DNA of 64,000 nt from Isoetes taiwanensis (GCA_021234155.1 JAJEKV010000059.1:5751215-5815214), one strand, 5' to 3'; counted from the first letter of the stretch, positions 25,130 through 36,652 are shown. A program made the numbers and translations. The notes: generated by a model not told the origin, from the sequence alone.

Positions 25130-25231
25130 GTTTTCTGGATGCGTCAATCGGATGAAAGCCAGAAAGATAAGCCTAAGTTGGGAAGGCGGATTTCTAGGGC
25201 TTAGACCCGAAAAAATGAGTGGGTTCTACAT

Positions 25232-25241
25232 CTATTTATAG
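25232..25241 (-). promoter_or_regulatory. TATA box upstream of ORF-A
   Basis: CTATAAATAG on the minus strand, 103 bases before the ATG at 25129 and 560 bases after the inner LTR edge. Confidence 0.5.
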
Positions 25242-25783
25242 CTTGGGGAATTTTAGGTCCAAAACTCAAGTTGCTACATTTATGCTAAGGCACCAATTTA
25301 TCTAAAACTTATACTTATTTCCAGACTTTTTCTACCTAATGGTCTCACGGCTTAGCCTCGTTCCAATACTAATGTTTAGTTTTAGACCCGGTGAGCTGTG
25401 AATCATATTTCTAGGGTTTTTAGGTAATTAAAACATGCTATTCTAACTAATTCCTATACTAGAATTAGCCTTACCACATTATTTATCTCAAATTCATCAT
25501 GTTTGGTGTTCTTGACTCGATGTCTCCATGACTTAGCATACCAAACTTCAAAACAAAAAGTTAGTTTTCTGCGACCAGTAGCCATGAGAGACCTACAGAA
25601 AATTTTGGCTCATTCTTTTTTAATCTTGTTAAATTCCAATTCCTTAATTGTTACTAGCTTAGCATAGCTTCTGAAGGTGAAAAAAATTTTTTTTCCCACT
25701 TTTTAGAGCTTGAGGATCTATCAAGTTAATTACTCTTTTGGGAACATGGTCGGTGCTTTTGCTCTTGGTCTCCAAGAACATTG
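25242..25783 (-). other. Chromovirus leader with repeats
   Basis: The leader lies between the PBS and the first TATA box. It holds two degenerate copies of the GACTTAGC.T.G...CAA repeat (about 25350 and 25527). No coding frame is evident. Confidence 0.5.
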
Positions 25784-25797
25784 CTCACGATACCAAC
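25784..25797 (-). other. Primer-binding site, tRNA-iMet type
   Basis: In element orientation the LTR end GCCACA is followed by AG and then TTGGTATCGTGAGC. The standard plant initiator-Met tRNA primer site is TGGTATCAGAGC; this copy has a small insertion/substitution in the middle. It primes minus-strand cDNA synthesis. Confidence 0.8.
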
Positions 25798-25798
25798 T

Positions 25799-27314
25799 TG
25801 TGGCGTCCCCTACTATTATCACAGTTGCACTCCACTAGTATACAAACGAGGAAGTTCTTCCCCACCAGCTCCATCTTTGATACAAGGCCCTCCACATATC
25901 TTGCACGTACTTGAGTCGATTGGGAGAAATTGAAGGTGTCATTCTACCGTCTCCCTCGGGGGGCCCTGCCTAGGCTGCTTGAGCGTAAACATACATGTGG
26001 TACTTCACATACATCAACATCACAGTGACCATCTCGAAGGATGGTCCTCCTCATATCTGCATAGACAAAGATCGGTACATCACATGAGAGTTCTACCCAA
26101 GGCTCCCGGACTTCGAAGGATGGTGGCTTGGGTCTCGAGTTCGTTAGCGGACCCGAGGGAATTCATGGCAATGGTTTGGGCGGCGCCAGAACATGGCATA
26201 GGGTTATCCTCCGTAAACTCTGTGCACTTTGCGGTAGGTTGAAAGTGTCGGGACATTTGTAGCCAGCCCAGGATGCATGGCCAGAAGGGAGCTATTCACA
26301 GGTCTCATCCTCCCGGTTCGATGAGGCGAGGTAGGATCACTCCCTCGAGATCTACATGTAACTCAAGGTGACTAGAGGGCCCTTTGCAGGTATTCAGTAG
26401 ACTTGGAAAGTGTACACCACTTCAAGTGTCAGGCCCATGCCTTACACTTTTCGGTGGTAAGCCATCGGACCTAGTCTGATGATCCCACATTAGGCTTTAC
26501 ACACCGGGGGATCGTTCGAATCAGGACATGAATCTCCTTCTTAGCCCGGGTCCCATTTGTCACCCTAACCGAGGTGTGGCTCTTGGCCACAGGCGAATCT
26601 GATTATTGCTGGGGAGGCTACTCTAGGAGCATCAACTACAAACTTTAGGCCTCACCCCCCTTCCCAATACAAGGAGTTCCACGAAATACATCATCCAAAT
26701 ATATCACGGAAGAGCTAAAAGAACCAGATCTAATCTTAAGTTAGGTTCTTTAGTTGAATATCCGAATCTAAGATCTAGATAGCTACTATAGGCAATTTAA
26801 TAGTCTAAACCTCTTTGATTCTACTTGATAGAAGGCGGGTTTAAGCTATTAAATTGATATCTGATCATAGGTGGCTCCTCTGACTGAGTTCAACCATCTA
26901 GCTGAAATTTGCGTCGAATTGAGGCCCGTGGTATAATTAAGCGGGCAGCGTCGGGAATGGTTTTGCATCTGGGGCAATGGCCAGGCTCCTAAAACCTAGG
27001 TGAAAACTAAAGCTAGGGTTTCCTACCCTAAATAGACATGGGGGTTTAGGCTGGGGTTCCAATTACCCAATTTGTGTGGGATAGTGGAAGGCCACTGCCT
27101 TTAGTGGCTGGTGGCAAAATATGCCAACATGGAAAGGTGTGCCCCTCATTAATGTGCACATGTGCATTAATAATATATGAACACTCCTAGTAAGTTGCCC
27201 TAGGGCTACTTACAGCTATCGTTAGGCATTACCGTCCCGGTCGAGTTGTATCTCTGGCGTGGCGATGGCCCATTTGATATGCGTCACGGGGCATTATCTT
27301 GTGCTGGGCGATCA
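25799..27314 (-). repeat. Chromovirus 5' LTR (right copy)
   Basis: This 1516-bp partner of the left LTR is upstream in element orientation. It lies directly beside the PBS at its inner edge. Its outer edge is CTGGGCGATCA followed by CACACAAATC. Confidence 0.92.
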
Positions 27315-27316
27315 CA

Positions 27317-27321
27317 CACAA
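27317..27321. repeat. Probable target-site duplication, right copy
   Basis: CACAA matches 14347-14351. The CA-rich context makes a chance match possible. Confidence 0.45.
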
Positions 27322-29814
27322 ATCTTTTAAAACAAAATGAAAACATCTGACTGGCAGCACCGCCCTCCATCCCACTCAGCTATTTGTGAGGAAGAAATGC
27401 TTTTCTTATCCCTCCTTACAGCGGCCGGATGATTCTAGAGAAGTTTATGCCGCCAGCCCAAGAAAACCAAGCGGCCCCAAGCTGCCCCTCTGCTTTCATG
27501 AAGGTTTCCTCATGAACTCTAGAGCATGAAGTTTCAACCAGTAGCCATTGGCAGACCCTACAAATTAAAATCAGGGCCTTTAGATTAGGCTCGGACAATC
27601 TTATCCCTTCAAATTAGAGGCGTGGTTTACTTCAGAAACATTATAATATAGATAAGATCCAGCCCTTAGCATTCAACCCGTGAGATGGCTGGTGAGATTA
27701 TGATCCCAACTCTTGAGATTTCTATTATTTATTATGGCGAAATTAAAGCCAAGATTTAATCATGCATTATACTTTTCTTGATTCTTTTTTTTCTTTTGCG
27801 GCCTTCTATCTCCAGCGTTTTCGGCAGATCACGCTTCTCTCATCGTTTCCCCTTCTTACTTCTCTTCCTAAAGTCCTCGAGGAGGTGAGCCAGTTTGATA
27901 CCTTCCTTTGGCTATATGGCTGCAGCGGGGCTTCTGCGATGGAGCTCGGGAAGAACAAAGGATGAAGGAATATGTTCCAGTAAAACGGGGCTTTGGGTTT
28001 CTTTGTCCCTCTTTGGATGACTTGCCACCGATTGACCTCAAATTCTCTCTCCTCGGCAATTTGAATCGGGCTTTTATTTTGATGCTAAGTTTATTATTAA
28101 ATAGTTTTCCAAAATCTTTGAAGGCGTCAATTAGGCATTAGGTCCTCGAATTTCAGTTATGCGTTACCTTTCTTCAAAACTTTACACTTAATATATTACT
28201 TTTTCCCCAATTATTCCCCAAAGGCTGCATGTTGGTTGATTGTTTGTGGCAGTAATTGAAATTGAGTGTGTTAAGATCACAGGTATGCATTTGTGGATTT
28301 GATGAAATGTGTGATTGATAGTATGGTGAAATATATATAGTAGATTGTTATTGCGGTGAAATTTGGGCATCTGTTAAGACAAAGCACTGCTCAAGCGAAT
28401 TTGAAAATTTTCTACAGATGATGTCAAAACTTGCAATGGGAAGTGCGGATAAAGATAGGGGCCCGGATACAAGACATCGCGCCTCGTAAGCTAGTTTTGA
28501 GTTTTTGTCCTTTATATTGGTCATGATATTTATGGCTACTAATGTATTATCGAGATCAAAGCATTTATGCTCTGAGTGTGAACTTTATGTGAAGTGATAC
28601 GCAATCCTTCACCATGGAGACAATGTTTTCGCGAGGAGTCCTACAAACAGCTTTATTAATTTGGCTAGGGATTCTATAGCAATGAGTAAAAATTAAGCTA
28701 GAAAAGCTATATATGATCTGTCTACGATGTTGTTGCTTGATCAAAAGGAACTAATCTGAGTTGTTTCAAATGGCTAATGGAAGATTCACATGAGCTTACG
28801 GAATAGCGGCGGTAATCCCTGCCGGCCAGATTTTTTTGGACCACGGTTATTTTTTACTTATGCGGAAGTGTTGTTTATGCCAAAAACAACACCAAAATGA
28901 TCCCAAAAGTCCACGTGGCCGGATTGTCGGATTTGCACAAAGAGAGGGCATTGGTTTTGGCCGGAAAATTTCCCTTTGTGTGGTTTTTAGTGAGAAAAAT
29001 CCGCAGCGTAGAATAAATTAACATAGTTTTGTGAGTTTTTGTCAGCGATGTACTTTTTTCCTTGATGTTGTTTTTGTGGAACCATGCGTTGTTTATCTTT
29101 TAAAATAGCAGCATGGGACTTTTGGACCTACTACACTGAAAATTAGAATTACCATACTTTAGAAATAAAGGACACAAAGAAAGAACCATTAGGAAATAGA
29201 AATATGATGTTTTCAAGTGTTCTTTTCCTCAACTCTTTGTTTCACCGTCGTTTCAAAGTGTTGTTTTGCAAAGGTAAAAAAATCGCATAGCCTTTTAATT
29301 TATGAAACACTACATATGTTATTGAAATTTAGCTATTGTTTTTTCCTAAAATAAGGACGTAAAGTAATATTATAACATGTAGAAAAAGCATTAAAATTTC
29401 TAATGTGGTTATTTAACTAATGAGCTATTGATTGCATTATGTACTTTTTAAATAATAAAACATTATTCACAAGCTAATCAAATAATATGGACACATGGCA
29501 TACTTTTAAATAATAAAGTATTACTACACATAGGAAAAACAAAGTATTGTTTATAATGTCTTCTAACAAATCAAAATGTTGACCGTGGCACACATTAAAA
29601 AAATAGACCACAATTTAAAGAGTTAATATATTATGATTTAAAGCTAATGCATTTAGCAAATGAAGTGTTAACCGCATTGGCATACTTTACCCAAAATTAA
29701 AATGCACTATTACAGCGCGTAGAAAACACATTTCTAATATATCTCCTATCACAACTAATGATGATATATTAACCATTGGCAAAACATTGTTTAACCAAGG
29801 AATAAATGTGCTTG
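27322..29814. other. Unassigned DNA right of the chromovirus
   Basis: A+T-rich after about 29,100. Frames are short, without recognisable domains. Several phrases such as AATAATAAA.TATTA and ATGTAGAAAA recur loosely between 29,340 and 29,700, suggesting an old degenerate repeat, but no unit can be defined. Confidence 0.4.
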
Positions 29815-29863
29815 GTTTATTAAACATTGGTTATTGCAAAGGTTTATTAAACATTGGTTATTA
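29815..29863. repeat. 27-bp tandem duplication
   Basis: GGTTTATTAAACATTGGTTA occurs at 29815 and 29842 with no visible change. Confidence 0.85.
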
Positions 29864-30076
29864 GGAGTTGCAAGAATAGGCCACTAAAACCTCTGGCGAA
29901 ATCATGAAGGCTCATTTTAGAACAACTTTCGATCCATGTTATTGATTCATCAGATAAACAAATGGCTACAAATGATTCATCAAGAGATATGAGAATATTT
30001 AATAATAGAATGGCCGAGCGGCTTGTTTGGGCTCTTGAAGAGCCTTTACCTATATAATTTTGCCACAGAAACCCTT

Positions 30077-30375
30077 GCTTTCTTTTTCCAGTTTAACAAG
30101 CTTCATAATAGAGATCCATGTCTGCTATAATACGAGATCCATCTGCTACAACAACATGATTGATTGGGCACATACCATCATCATATTTTAGATGCAACTG
30201 CTACCACCTTATCTAAAATCTTTCCATCTGCTTTCTTTTCCGGTTGAAAAGCAAGCTTCATAATAGAATCATACATATAATGAGATCCATCTGCTACAAC
30301 AACATGATTGATTGGGCATGTCATCATATTTTAAATGCGCTACTACCTTATACGAAATCTTATAAAATGTGTTTG
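30077..30375. repeat. ~150-bp tandem duplication
   Basis: A unit starting GCTTTCTTTT.CC is repeated at 30077 and 30230. Each copy carries AGCTTCATAATAGA, GAGATCCATCTGCTACAAC, TGATTGATTGGGCA and CATCATATTTTA. Differences are mainly short gaps. Confidence 0.8.
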
Positions 30376-32349
30376 CTTCATGAAGCTTCTATCGTACCTT
30401 GAAACCTAGTTTCAAAATATTATCCCAATTTGTCAGGAGAGGGTTTTTTATTGCCATAATACCAGAATGTATCGCAGTTTTTGACTTCCATATGCGGATC
30501 GAAAGTTTATATGTTTGATAGCTAAAGCCACAGGCCTATTTAAACCAACGCCATTTTGTCACAATGGGGCTCGTCGACCATCTGCCAAGAAAAAATGGCC
30601 ATGCCAAGTTAGAACAATTATTTTTGTGCTCCAGTTATTTGTTAGATGAGTTTTAAGCCAAGAAGCACGGTCATAGAAAGATCTTACCAAACCCGAGGAT
30701 CGATCGGTCTTGGCTCTTTTTAGAGGCATTTGTTGAGCCTAGCGACTATCACAATCCCTATCCACAGTTTTCAAATAAATGGCAAGATCTTGGTTCGATT
30801 TGGAAACAAAAATCAAAACAACAAGGTAGAATCGAGGAAGAAGCCCTGCAGTTCTAAAGGCCATAAATTTGGAGAAAGTCCGGTAGCCCGGTACCCCGAT
30901 TCGCTGGAAAGCGTATCGCCATAGCCATGTGAAGCCATAGCCATCACGAGAAGTCGGTGAAAGCGCGTAAGCCATAGCCATGCGGTAGATAAATGTTTCT
31001 TCAAAATTGCCAGTGGTAAAGGGCACAAAGCACAAAACTTAGGCGGGAAAATTGCCTTTATTCTAAGCCAATAAGATTAAAGGAGGGATCAAGATGCCTT
31101 GGCGTTGATCTCGGTTGCCTTTAATCTCGACCATTAATTATAGAACTGATAAAATCATAGGATGTGGATCAAGATCCTTCTTAGTTCATCTTTCTGGATT
31201 GAATAAATGACAAATTACCATGCATGTATAAAAAATATGGGGAGTTGTTTTTCATCCTAAGGAAAATATAGCCTATTAGTATTTTTATTTTATTTTTCCT
31301 AGACATTTCTAACTCCAACTCTCCATTTATCTATAATGTACTTGCAATTCAAATGTTGCTCTGCGGAATGCCATGTCATTATGGGCATTCCATACTTCAC
31401 TCGAGGATGAAAATAATCGTACAGTTTTGATGATTACATCACATGGTATTCCTTCGTGCCATTTTGCTCAAATCTTTGAGCATGAATATCTCGGTCGATT
31501 GACTCGGAGTTGGTTCCGGATTAACACTTGTATGAGGTCGGAATAAGATGGATTAGAGGAGGTCATCCATGCAAGCCAGAAGCACGCTTCAGTGCAATGG
31601 ATTCATTAGGAGGTAGAATTTCCCTCAAAATGTGTAGTCTTGTATTCTTGCATAGTTTGGGCAAATGATTCCATGGACGAAATTTCTTAATTAGTGATTC
31701 CGCTAGAAGAATACCATCGCGAAAGAATCATCAAAACTAGTTAATGCGATTATTTTCACCCATTTTCAATAGTTGAATTCCATCCACAGAGGTTAAGAAT
31801 CCCCAATTGCCTATCCCTTAGGACTTGAGTTTCTTAAGTCATGTAATGGAGCGAAATTCCATTTCACATTTTTGATTCACATGGACGACTCGTGAAGGGA
31901 GTTGTTAAATTTCTTGAGTTGTTGAATCTAAGTGAGTCTAAGTGAGCTTCTAACTGCAACACTTGAGAACAAACTAGGAGGAGAAGGAAATGAATATAGG
32001 AAAGGTTATATACATGTCGATAATACGGTAGCCATATATAATGAGGTAAACTTGTGGGCCATGATATGATCAATCCTTGGTCCCTTTGTACTTCTAAAAC
32101 GATTCTCGGATAACCCTTGAAACATTGTTTACAAGTCGAGGGCCTACAAACCCATAGGAAATAAATGCTAGAGGTATAATGGGATCTTGATGTCGTTACA
32201 CTTGTAGCCACAACTGAGAGCATGGAAAGATGATGTAACCCTCCAATTGTGGCATAGCATGCTAAGTAAGCAAGGTCAAGTTTGACTAAGGCCACTAATG
32301 AAATGATGTACATCTTTGGTTTTAAATTAGGGGTGGCGTTGTAAATTTG
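30376..32349. other. Unassigned DNA; one 210-codon open frame
   Basis: The minus frame 31864-32496 is open for 210 codons, but its first third runs through the 19-bp satellite, which lacks stops by composition. The remainder (31864-32340) is Leu/Tyr/Ser-rich with no recognised domain. I do not call it a gene. GCCATAGCCAT phrases repeat near 30920-30985. Confidence 0.4.
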
Positions 32350-33150
32350 GTGACATGGCACGTAGGCTCCAACATGCCAAGGTGGCCCAAACATGCCACC
32401 TAGGCTCAAATATGCCACCTTGGCTCTAGCAAGCCAAGGTGGCTCAGCCAATACCCGCGTGGCATCCAACATGCCAATATGGCTCAAACATGCCATTTAG
32501 GATCCAACATGCCAAGGTGGCTCAAACATGCCACCCTAGGCTTGTCGCCACTGGGCTCCAACATGCCAGGTGGCTCAACCTGTCTGCGTGGGCTCCAATG
32601 TGCCAGGTGGGCTCAGGCCGCCACCTAGGCTCCAACATGCCAGGGTGGCTCCTTGTCACCACCCTGGGTGCAAGGTGGCTCAAATATGCAGTGGGCTCCA
32701 ACATGCCGCCAGGCTCAGCTTGTGCCAGGAGGCTCAATCCAGCAATGCCAGGTGGCTCAGCCATGCCATGTGGGCTCCCAGCGTGCCAAGGTGAGCTCAA
32801 ACACACCACCTAGGCTCCAACATGCCAAGGTGGCTCAGGCACCACCTCACGGCTCCAACATGTCGTTGGCTCAACGTGCGGGGCTCCAACATGCCAAGGT
32901 GGCTCAAGCGTACCACTTGGGCCCCAACATGCCAAAGTGAGCTCCAGCGTGACAGCTAGGCTCAACATGCCGCGTGGGCTCAATGCAGCTACCTAAGCTA
33001 GAGAATATGCTAGGGTGGCTCAAACGTGCCGATGGGCTCCGACATGCCACCTAGGCTCAAGCATGCCAGGTGACTCATTCATGCCATAGCGGGCTCCAGC
33101 AGCGAGATTGAACAAACATGCCATCTAGGCTCCAACATGCCATCTAGAGC
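32350..33150. repeat. 19-bp minisatellite, left outer arm of FB2
   Basis: Units of the type GGCTCCAACATGCCACCTA and GGCTCAAACATGCCAAGGT, with length variants. Short overlapping open frames on both strands are by-products of the stop-poor unit. Confidence 0.9.
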
Positions 33151-33805
33151 CGGAACTTCCGAAGGTTGTGGAGGCGACCTTTCTGCCATCACTCCTCTGG
33201 GGGGCAAATGCCAAGTCCCTCTTCCCCGCCCCCGGACTCGGTTTCCCTCTCTCACCATTGCAATTGCCATTCAAATAACATGTCAAGAGCAAGTTCAAAA
33301 ATCCAAGATTTGTCAGGAGAACTTACCAAACATAAAAGCGTCCTGCGATTCATTGTGTAGAAACCCAGAGTGTTTTGTCGTTGGGCGTTACAAAGGCTCA
33401 GGAATGGAGATTGACTTCACCATATCGTCGAGGAATGGCAAAAATTGCTAGCTGGGTTCAAATTACGGTCATTTTTGCTTGAAAAACATAGACCCTCCAC
33501 ATGGCGATGTGCCACCTCTTAGGCCAATTGACTCTGAGCGTGTTGGACATGTGCTAGTTTGGCTTCTTGGAGAAGGGGTAGCTTTACGCCTCTGAAACTT
33601 GGTCCCCATGGTAATGTAGATGTTTTGAGTCCATTGCGGCGTGGAGTTCATAGTTCGAGTGGGATAGTTTTCGTCCGTGGCGGATTCGGAGAAGGACCTT
33701 TGGGTGACTGCTTCGAAGGTTTTAAGGGTCCGTCTTAAAGGCGTAAATACCCTCCTTCTACGTGATGACATTGTGCAAGATTCTGCTTGAATTTGACAAG
33801 AATAT
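33151..33805. repeat. FB2 left inverted arm
   Basis: Reverse complement of 34517-35125. Matching landmarks include ATCCAAGATTTGTCAGGAGA against TCTCCTGGACGGATCTTGGA, and CTCTGAGCGTGTTGGACATG against CATGTCCAACACGT on the right. FB3 carries the same arm at 36.7-37.3 kb. Confidence 0.85.
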
Positions 33806-34516
33806 GGCCTAAAAAACATAAACCCTATGTGTTGCTAGGTTATTGAAGGGTTTATGTTATGGAGGTCAAGTTTTAGTCGGTTGCACTTAGAACATGGTTG
33901 AAGTTGCGATTGAAATTCGAGAAGCAATAAGGCCCGGCGAATGGGATTTGGATTTGCCCTCCTCTCGATTGTGGCAATTAGAAGTCAAGAGTGGTTTTTG
34001 CTGAAGCAAAATTGTTTGGGATCATTCGGGATGGCCAATAGATCCAAATTCTATTATTTCAGTTGCCATGGCTCCGCATGCATGTTTAGAAAAGATGCAC
34101 CTAGTTATCCAAGAAAGCGACCCGCGTTTTTTGGCCTCGAAAGCGTAAACCCGCTGCATTGCTAGGTTATTTGTAGGGTTTACGTTTGGGAGGCTAAACG
34201 TGATATTTTCTTGAATAACTAGGTGCACCTTCTAAAACACATCGCGAGGGCCATGGCAGCTTAAATGCTAACGAGCTTGGATCTATTGGCCATCCCACGA
34301 TCCCAAACAAATTTTACATCCTGAAAAGGTGCTCTTGACTTCGAATTGCCACACTCGGAGGAAGATAAATCCAAATCCCATTCTCTCAGTTCCTATTGCT
34401 TCACATTTTCAACTGCAACTTCTCGACCATGTCCCAAGTGCAACCGACTAAAACTCGTTCTCCATAGCGCAAACCTTTCAATAACCTAGCAACACAATGT
34501 GGTTTACATTTTGAGG
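33806..34516. repeat. FB2 core: two inverted modules and three junctions
   Basis: Junction palindromes lie at 33806-33866, 34135-34193 and 34460-34516 (GTAAACC...GGTTTAC stems around a GCTAGGTTAT loop). The two modules between them are reverse complements: CCAATAGATCCAA on the left appears as TTGGATCTATTGG on the right, and GGGATTTGGATTT as AAATCCAAATCCC. Module plus junction is about 327 bases. Confidence 0.85.
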
Positions 34517-35125
34517 TCAGATCCTAGTCGGGCCACCAGGATCTGCACAATGTCATCATGTAGAGGAGGAGGGTTGATGCCGCAGACGGACCCTTAAAAC
34601 CTCTCGAGGCGGTCCCCAAAGGTCCTTCCGAAGGCCCATGGCCTGGACGGGCAACTCTCCCACTCCAAAAGTGTAAAACTAACTCGCCAATGGACTCAAA
34701 ATGTCGACTTTACCTGGGGACCAGTTTAGGTAGGCGTAAGACCACCCCTTCTCCAAGAAGCACCAAAGTAGCTCATGTCCAACACGTCAGTAGTCAATTG
34801 GAACTAGGGATCCGGGGAATACCGCTATGTGGAGGGTTCGTGTTTCTTTAAATGTTTCTTTGGGGTAATTTACCGCATTAGGACGACATGGCGGTCGAAT
34901 CTCCATTCGAGGCACGTATGCTTTGCGAACGACAAAACACTTGGTTTTCTACGCGGTCAACCCGCAGAACGCTTCGTGGTTTGATAAGTTCTCCTGGACG
35001 GATCTTGGATTCTTTTGAGCCTACTCGAAGCAGGTTACTTGAATGACGGATTCAACGGTCGGATAGGAAAATTGAGCTCCCGGAAGGTTTATTGGCATTT
35101 TCCCTCCCAGAGGAAGGGCCGATAG
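34517..35125. repeat. FB2 right inverted arm
   Basis: Inverted partner of 33151-33805. It ends GATAGGAAAGGCTGCATG and passes directly into the 19-bp satellite. Confidence 0.85.
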
Positions 35126-35129
35126 GAAA

Positions 35130-36652
35130 GGCTGCATGTTGGAGCTCACGTGGCATGTTGGAGCCTAGGTGGCATGTTGGAGCCTAGGTGGCATGCTAGG
35201 TGGCATGTTGGAGCCCGTGGCATGTTGGGGCGTGGGTGGCATGTTGGAGCCACCTTGGCATGTTGGAGCCTAGGTCGCATGTTGGAGCCACCTTGACATG
35301 TTGGAGCCTAGGTGGCATGTTAGAGTTCATGTGGCATGTTGGGCCGGGTGGCATGCTGGGTGGCATGTTGGAGCCCGTGGCATGTTGGGCGTGGGTGGCA
35401 TGTTGGGCCTAGGTGGCATGTGGGGAGCTCCGCGTGGCATATTGGATTTGGTGGCATGTTGGAGCCTAGGTGGCATGTTGGAGCCTACTTTCGGCGGGTT
35501 AGGGGGTATTGGCATTTGCCCTCCCAGGAGGGCTGATAGGAAAGGCTGCATGTTGGAGCTCAGGTGGCATGTTGGAGCCTAGGTGGCATGTTGGAGCCTA
35601 GGTGGCGTGCTAGGTGGCATGTTGGAGCCCGTGGCATGTTGGGCGTGGGTGGCATGTTGGAGCCTACTCGAGGCGGGTTAGGGGGTATTGGCATTTGCCC
35701 TGGAGGGTGATAGGAAAGGTTGCATGTTGGAGCTTCACGTGGCATGTTGGAGCCCAGGTGGCATGTTGGAGCCTGGGTGGCGTGCTAGGTGGCATGTTGG
35801 AGCCCACGTGGCATGTTGGGCGTGGGTGGCATGTTGGAGCCTAGGTGGCATGTTGGAGCCACCTTGGCATGTTGGAGCCTAGGTGGCATGTTGGAGCCAC
35901 CTTGACATGTTGGAGCCCAGGTGGCATATTAGAGTTCATGTGGCATGTTGGGCTGGTGGCATGCTTGATGGCATGTTGGAGCCCGTGGCATGTTGGGGCG
36001 TGGGTGGCATGTTGGAGCCTAGGTGGCATGTGGGAGCTCACGTGGCATATTGGAGCCTGGTGGCATGTTGGAGCCTGGGTGGCATGTTGGAGCCTGGGTG
36101 GCATGCTAGGGTGGCATGTTGGAGTCCGCGTGGCATGTTGGGCGTAGGCGGCATGTTGGAGCCTGGGTGGCATGTGGGAGCCACCTTGGCATGTTGGAGC
36201 CTAGGTGGCATGTTGGAGCCTAGTTGGCATGTTGGAGCCCACGTGGCATGTTGAAGCCTTGGTGGCATGTTGGAGCCTAGGTGGCATACTCTGAGCCACC
36301 TTGGCATGCTTGAGCCTAGGTGGCGCGTTGGGCCCACGTGGCATGTTGGAGCGTAGGTGGCATGTTGGAGCCTACGTGGCATGTTGAGGTGATGGTGGCA
36401 TATTTGAGCCACCTTGGCGCTTGAGCCTAGGTGGCATGTTGGAGCCACCTTGGCATGTTGGAGCCTAGGTGGCATGTTGGAGCCCTAGGTGGCACGTTGG
36501 AGCCTAGGTGGCATGCTAGAGCTCACGAGGCATGTTGGAGCCGTGTGGCATGTTAGAGCCCGGTGGCATGTTGGATCCCACGTGGCATGTTGGAGCGTCG
36601 CATTGGCATGTTGGAGCCTATGTGGCATGTTGGAGCTCACATGGCATGTTAG
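35130..36652. repeat. 19-bp minisatellite, right outer arm of FB2
   Basis: The main unit is GGCATGTTGGAGCCTAGGT. A common variant ends CCACCTT in place of CCTAGGT, and length variants such as GGCATGTTGGAGCCCGT occur. The array is twice the length of the left one. It includes two extra copies of the arm end (35486-35560 and 35664-35735), 178 bases apart. Because 19 is not a multiple of 3, three units translate to a 19-residue periodic peptide in all frames; these are not genes. Confidence 0.92.

Larger units (their letters stand above)
14352..27314 (-). mobile_element. Ty3/gypsy chromovirus, near full length, minus orientation
   Basis: Two related ~1.5-kb LTRs flank a 9.9-kb internal region. 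Both begin TGTGGCGTCCCC and end GGGCGATCA on the plus strand. In minus orientation the internal part runs: PBS, two extra TATA-ATG cassettes, gag, protease (DSGSSHN), RT (FFDDIL), RNase H, integrase (HHCC then core), chromodomain-like end, PPT. RT before integrase plus a chromodomain assigns it to Ty3/gypsy chromoviruses. All frames are broken, so it cannot move on its own. The LTRs differ at many positions, mostly short gaps, so it is either old or poorly resolved. Possible CACAA target duplications flank it. Confidence 0.92.
32350..36652. mobile_element. FB2: giant palindromic foldback element
   Basis: The two halves are reverse complements of each other around about 34,164. From outside in: a 19-bp minisatellite (left 32350-33150 in CCAACATGCC orientation, right 35130-36652 in GGCATGTTGG orientation), an arm of 600-650 bases (33151-33805 and 34517-35125), a palindromic junction, a ~327-bp module and a central junction. 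Arm landmarks such as GAGCGTGTTGGACATG on the left are read in reverse on the right. No transposase or other gene is visible, so it would depend on outside enzymes. Structurally it resembles animal and plant foldback/long-TIR elements; the family is unknown to me. Confidence 0.8.

Noticed and set aside
31864-32340. 210-codon minus frame as a membrane protein gene
   Set aside because: A third of it is satellite, the rest has no domain, and its Leu/Tyr richness follows from base composition.
35200-36475. Many overlapping open frames with HVGA/ACWS/GMLEP repeats
   Set aside because: They follow from the stop-poor 19-bp minisatellite read in all frames; every frame yields the same 19-residue cycle.
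32350-36652. CRISPR-like array of short repeats
   Set aside because: Units are head-to-tail without unique spacers, and the host is a plant; it is a minisatellite.
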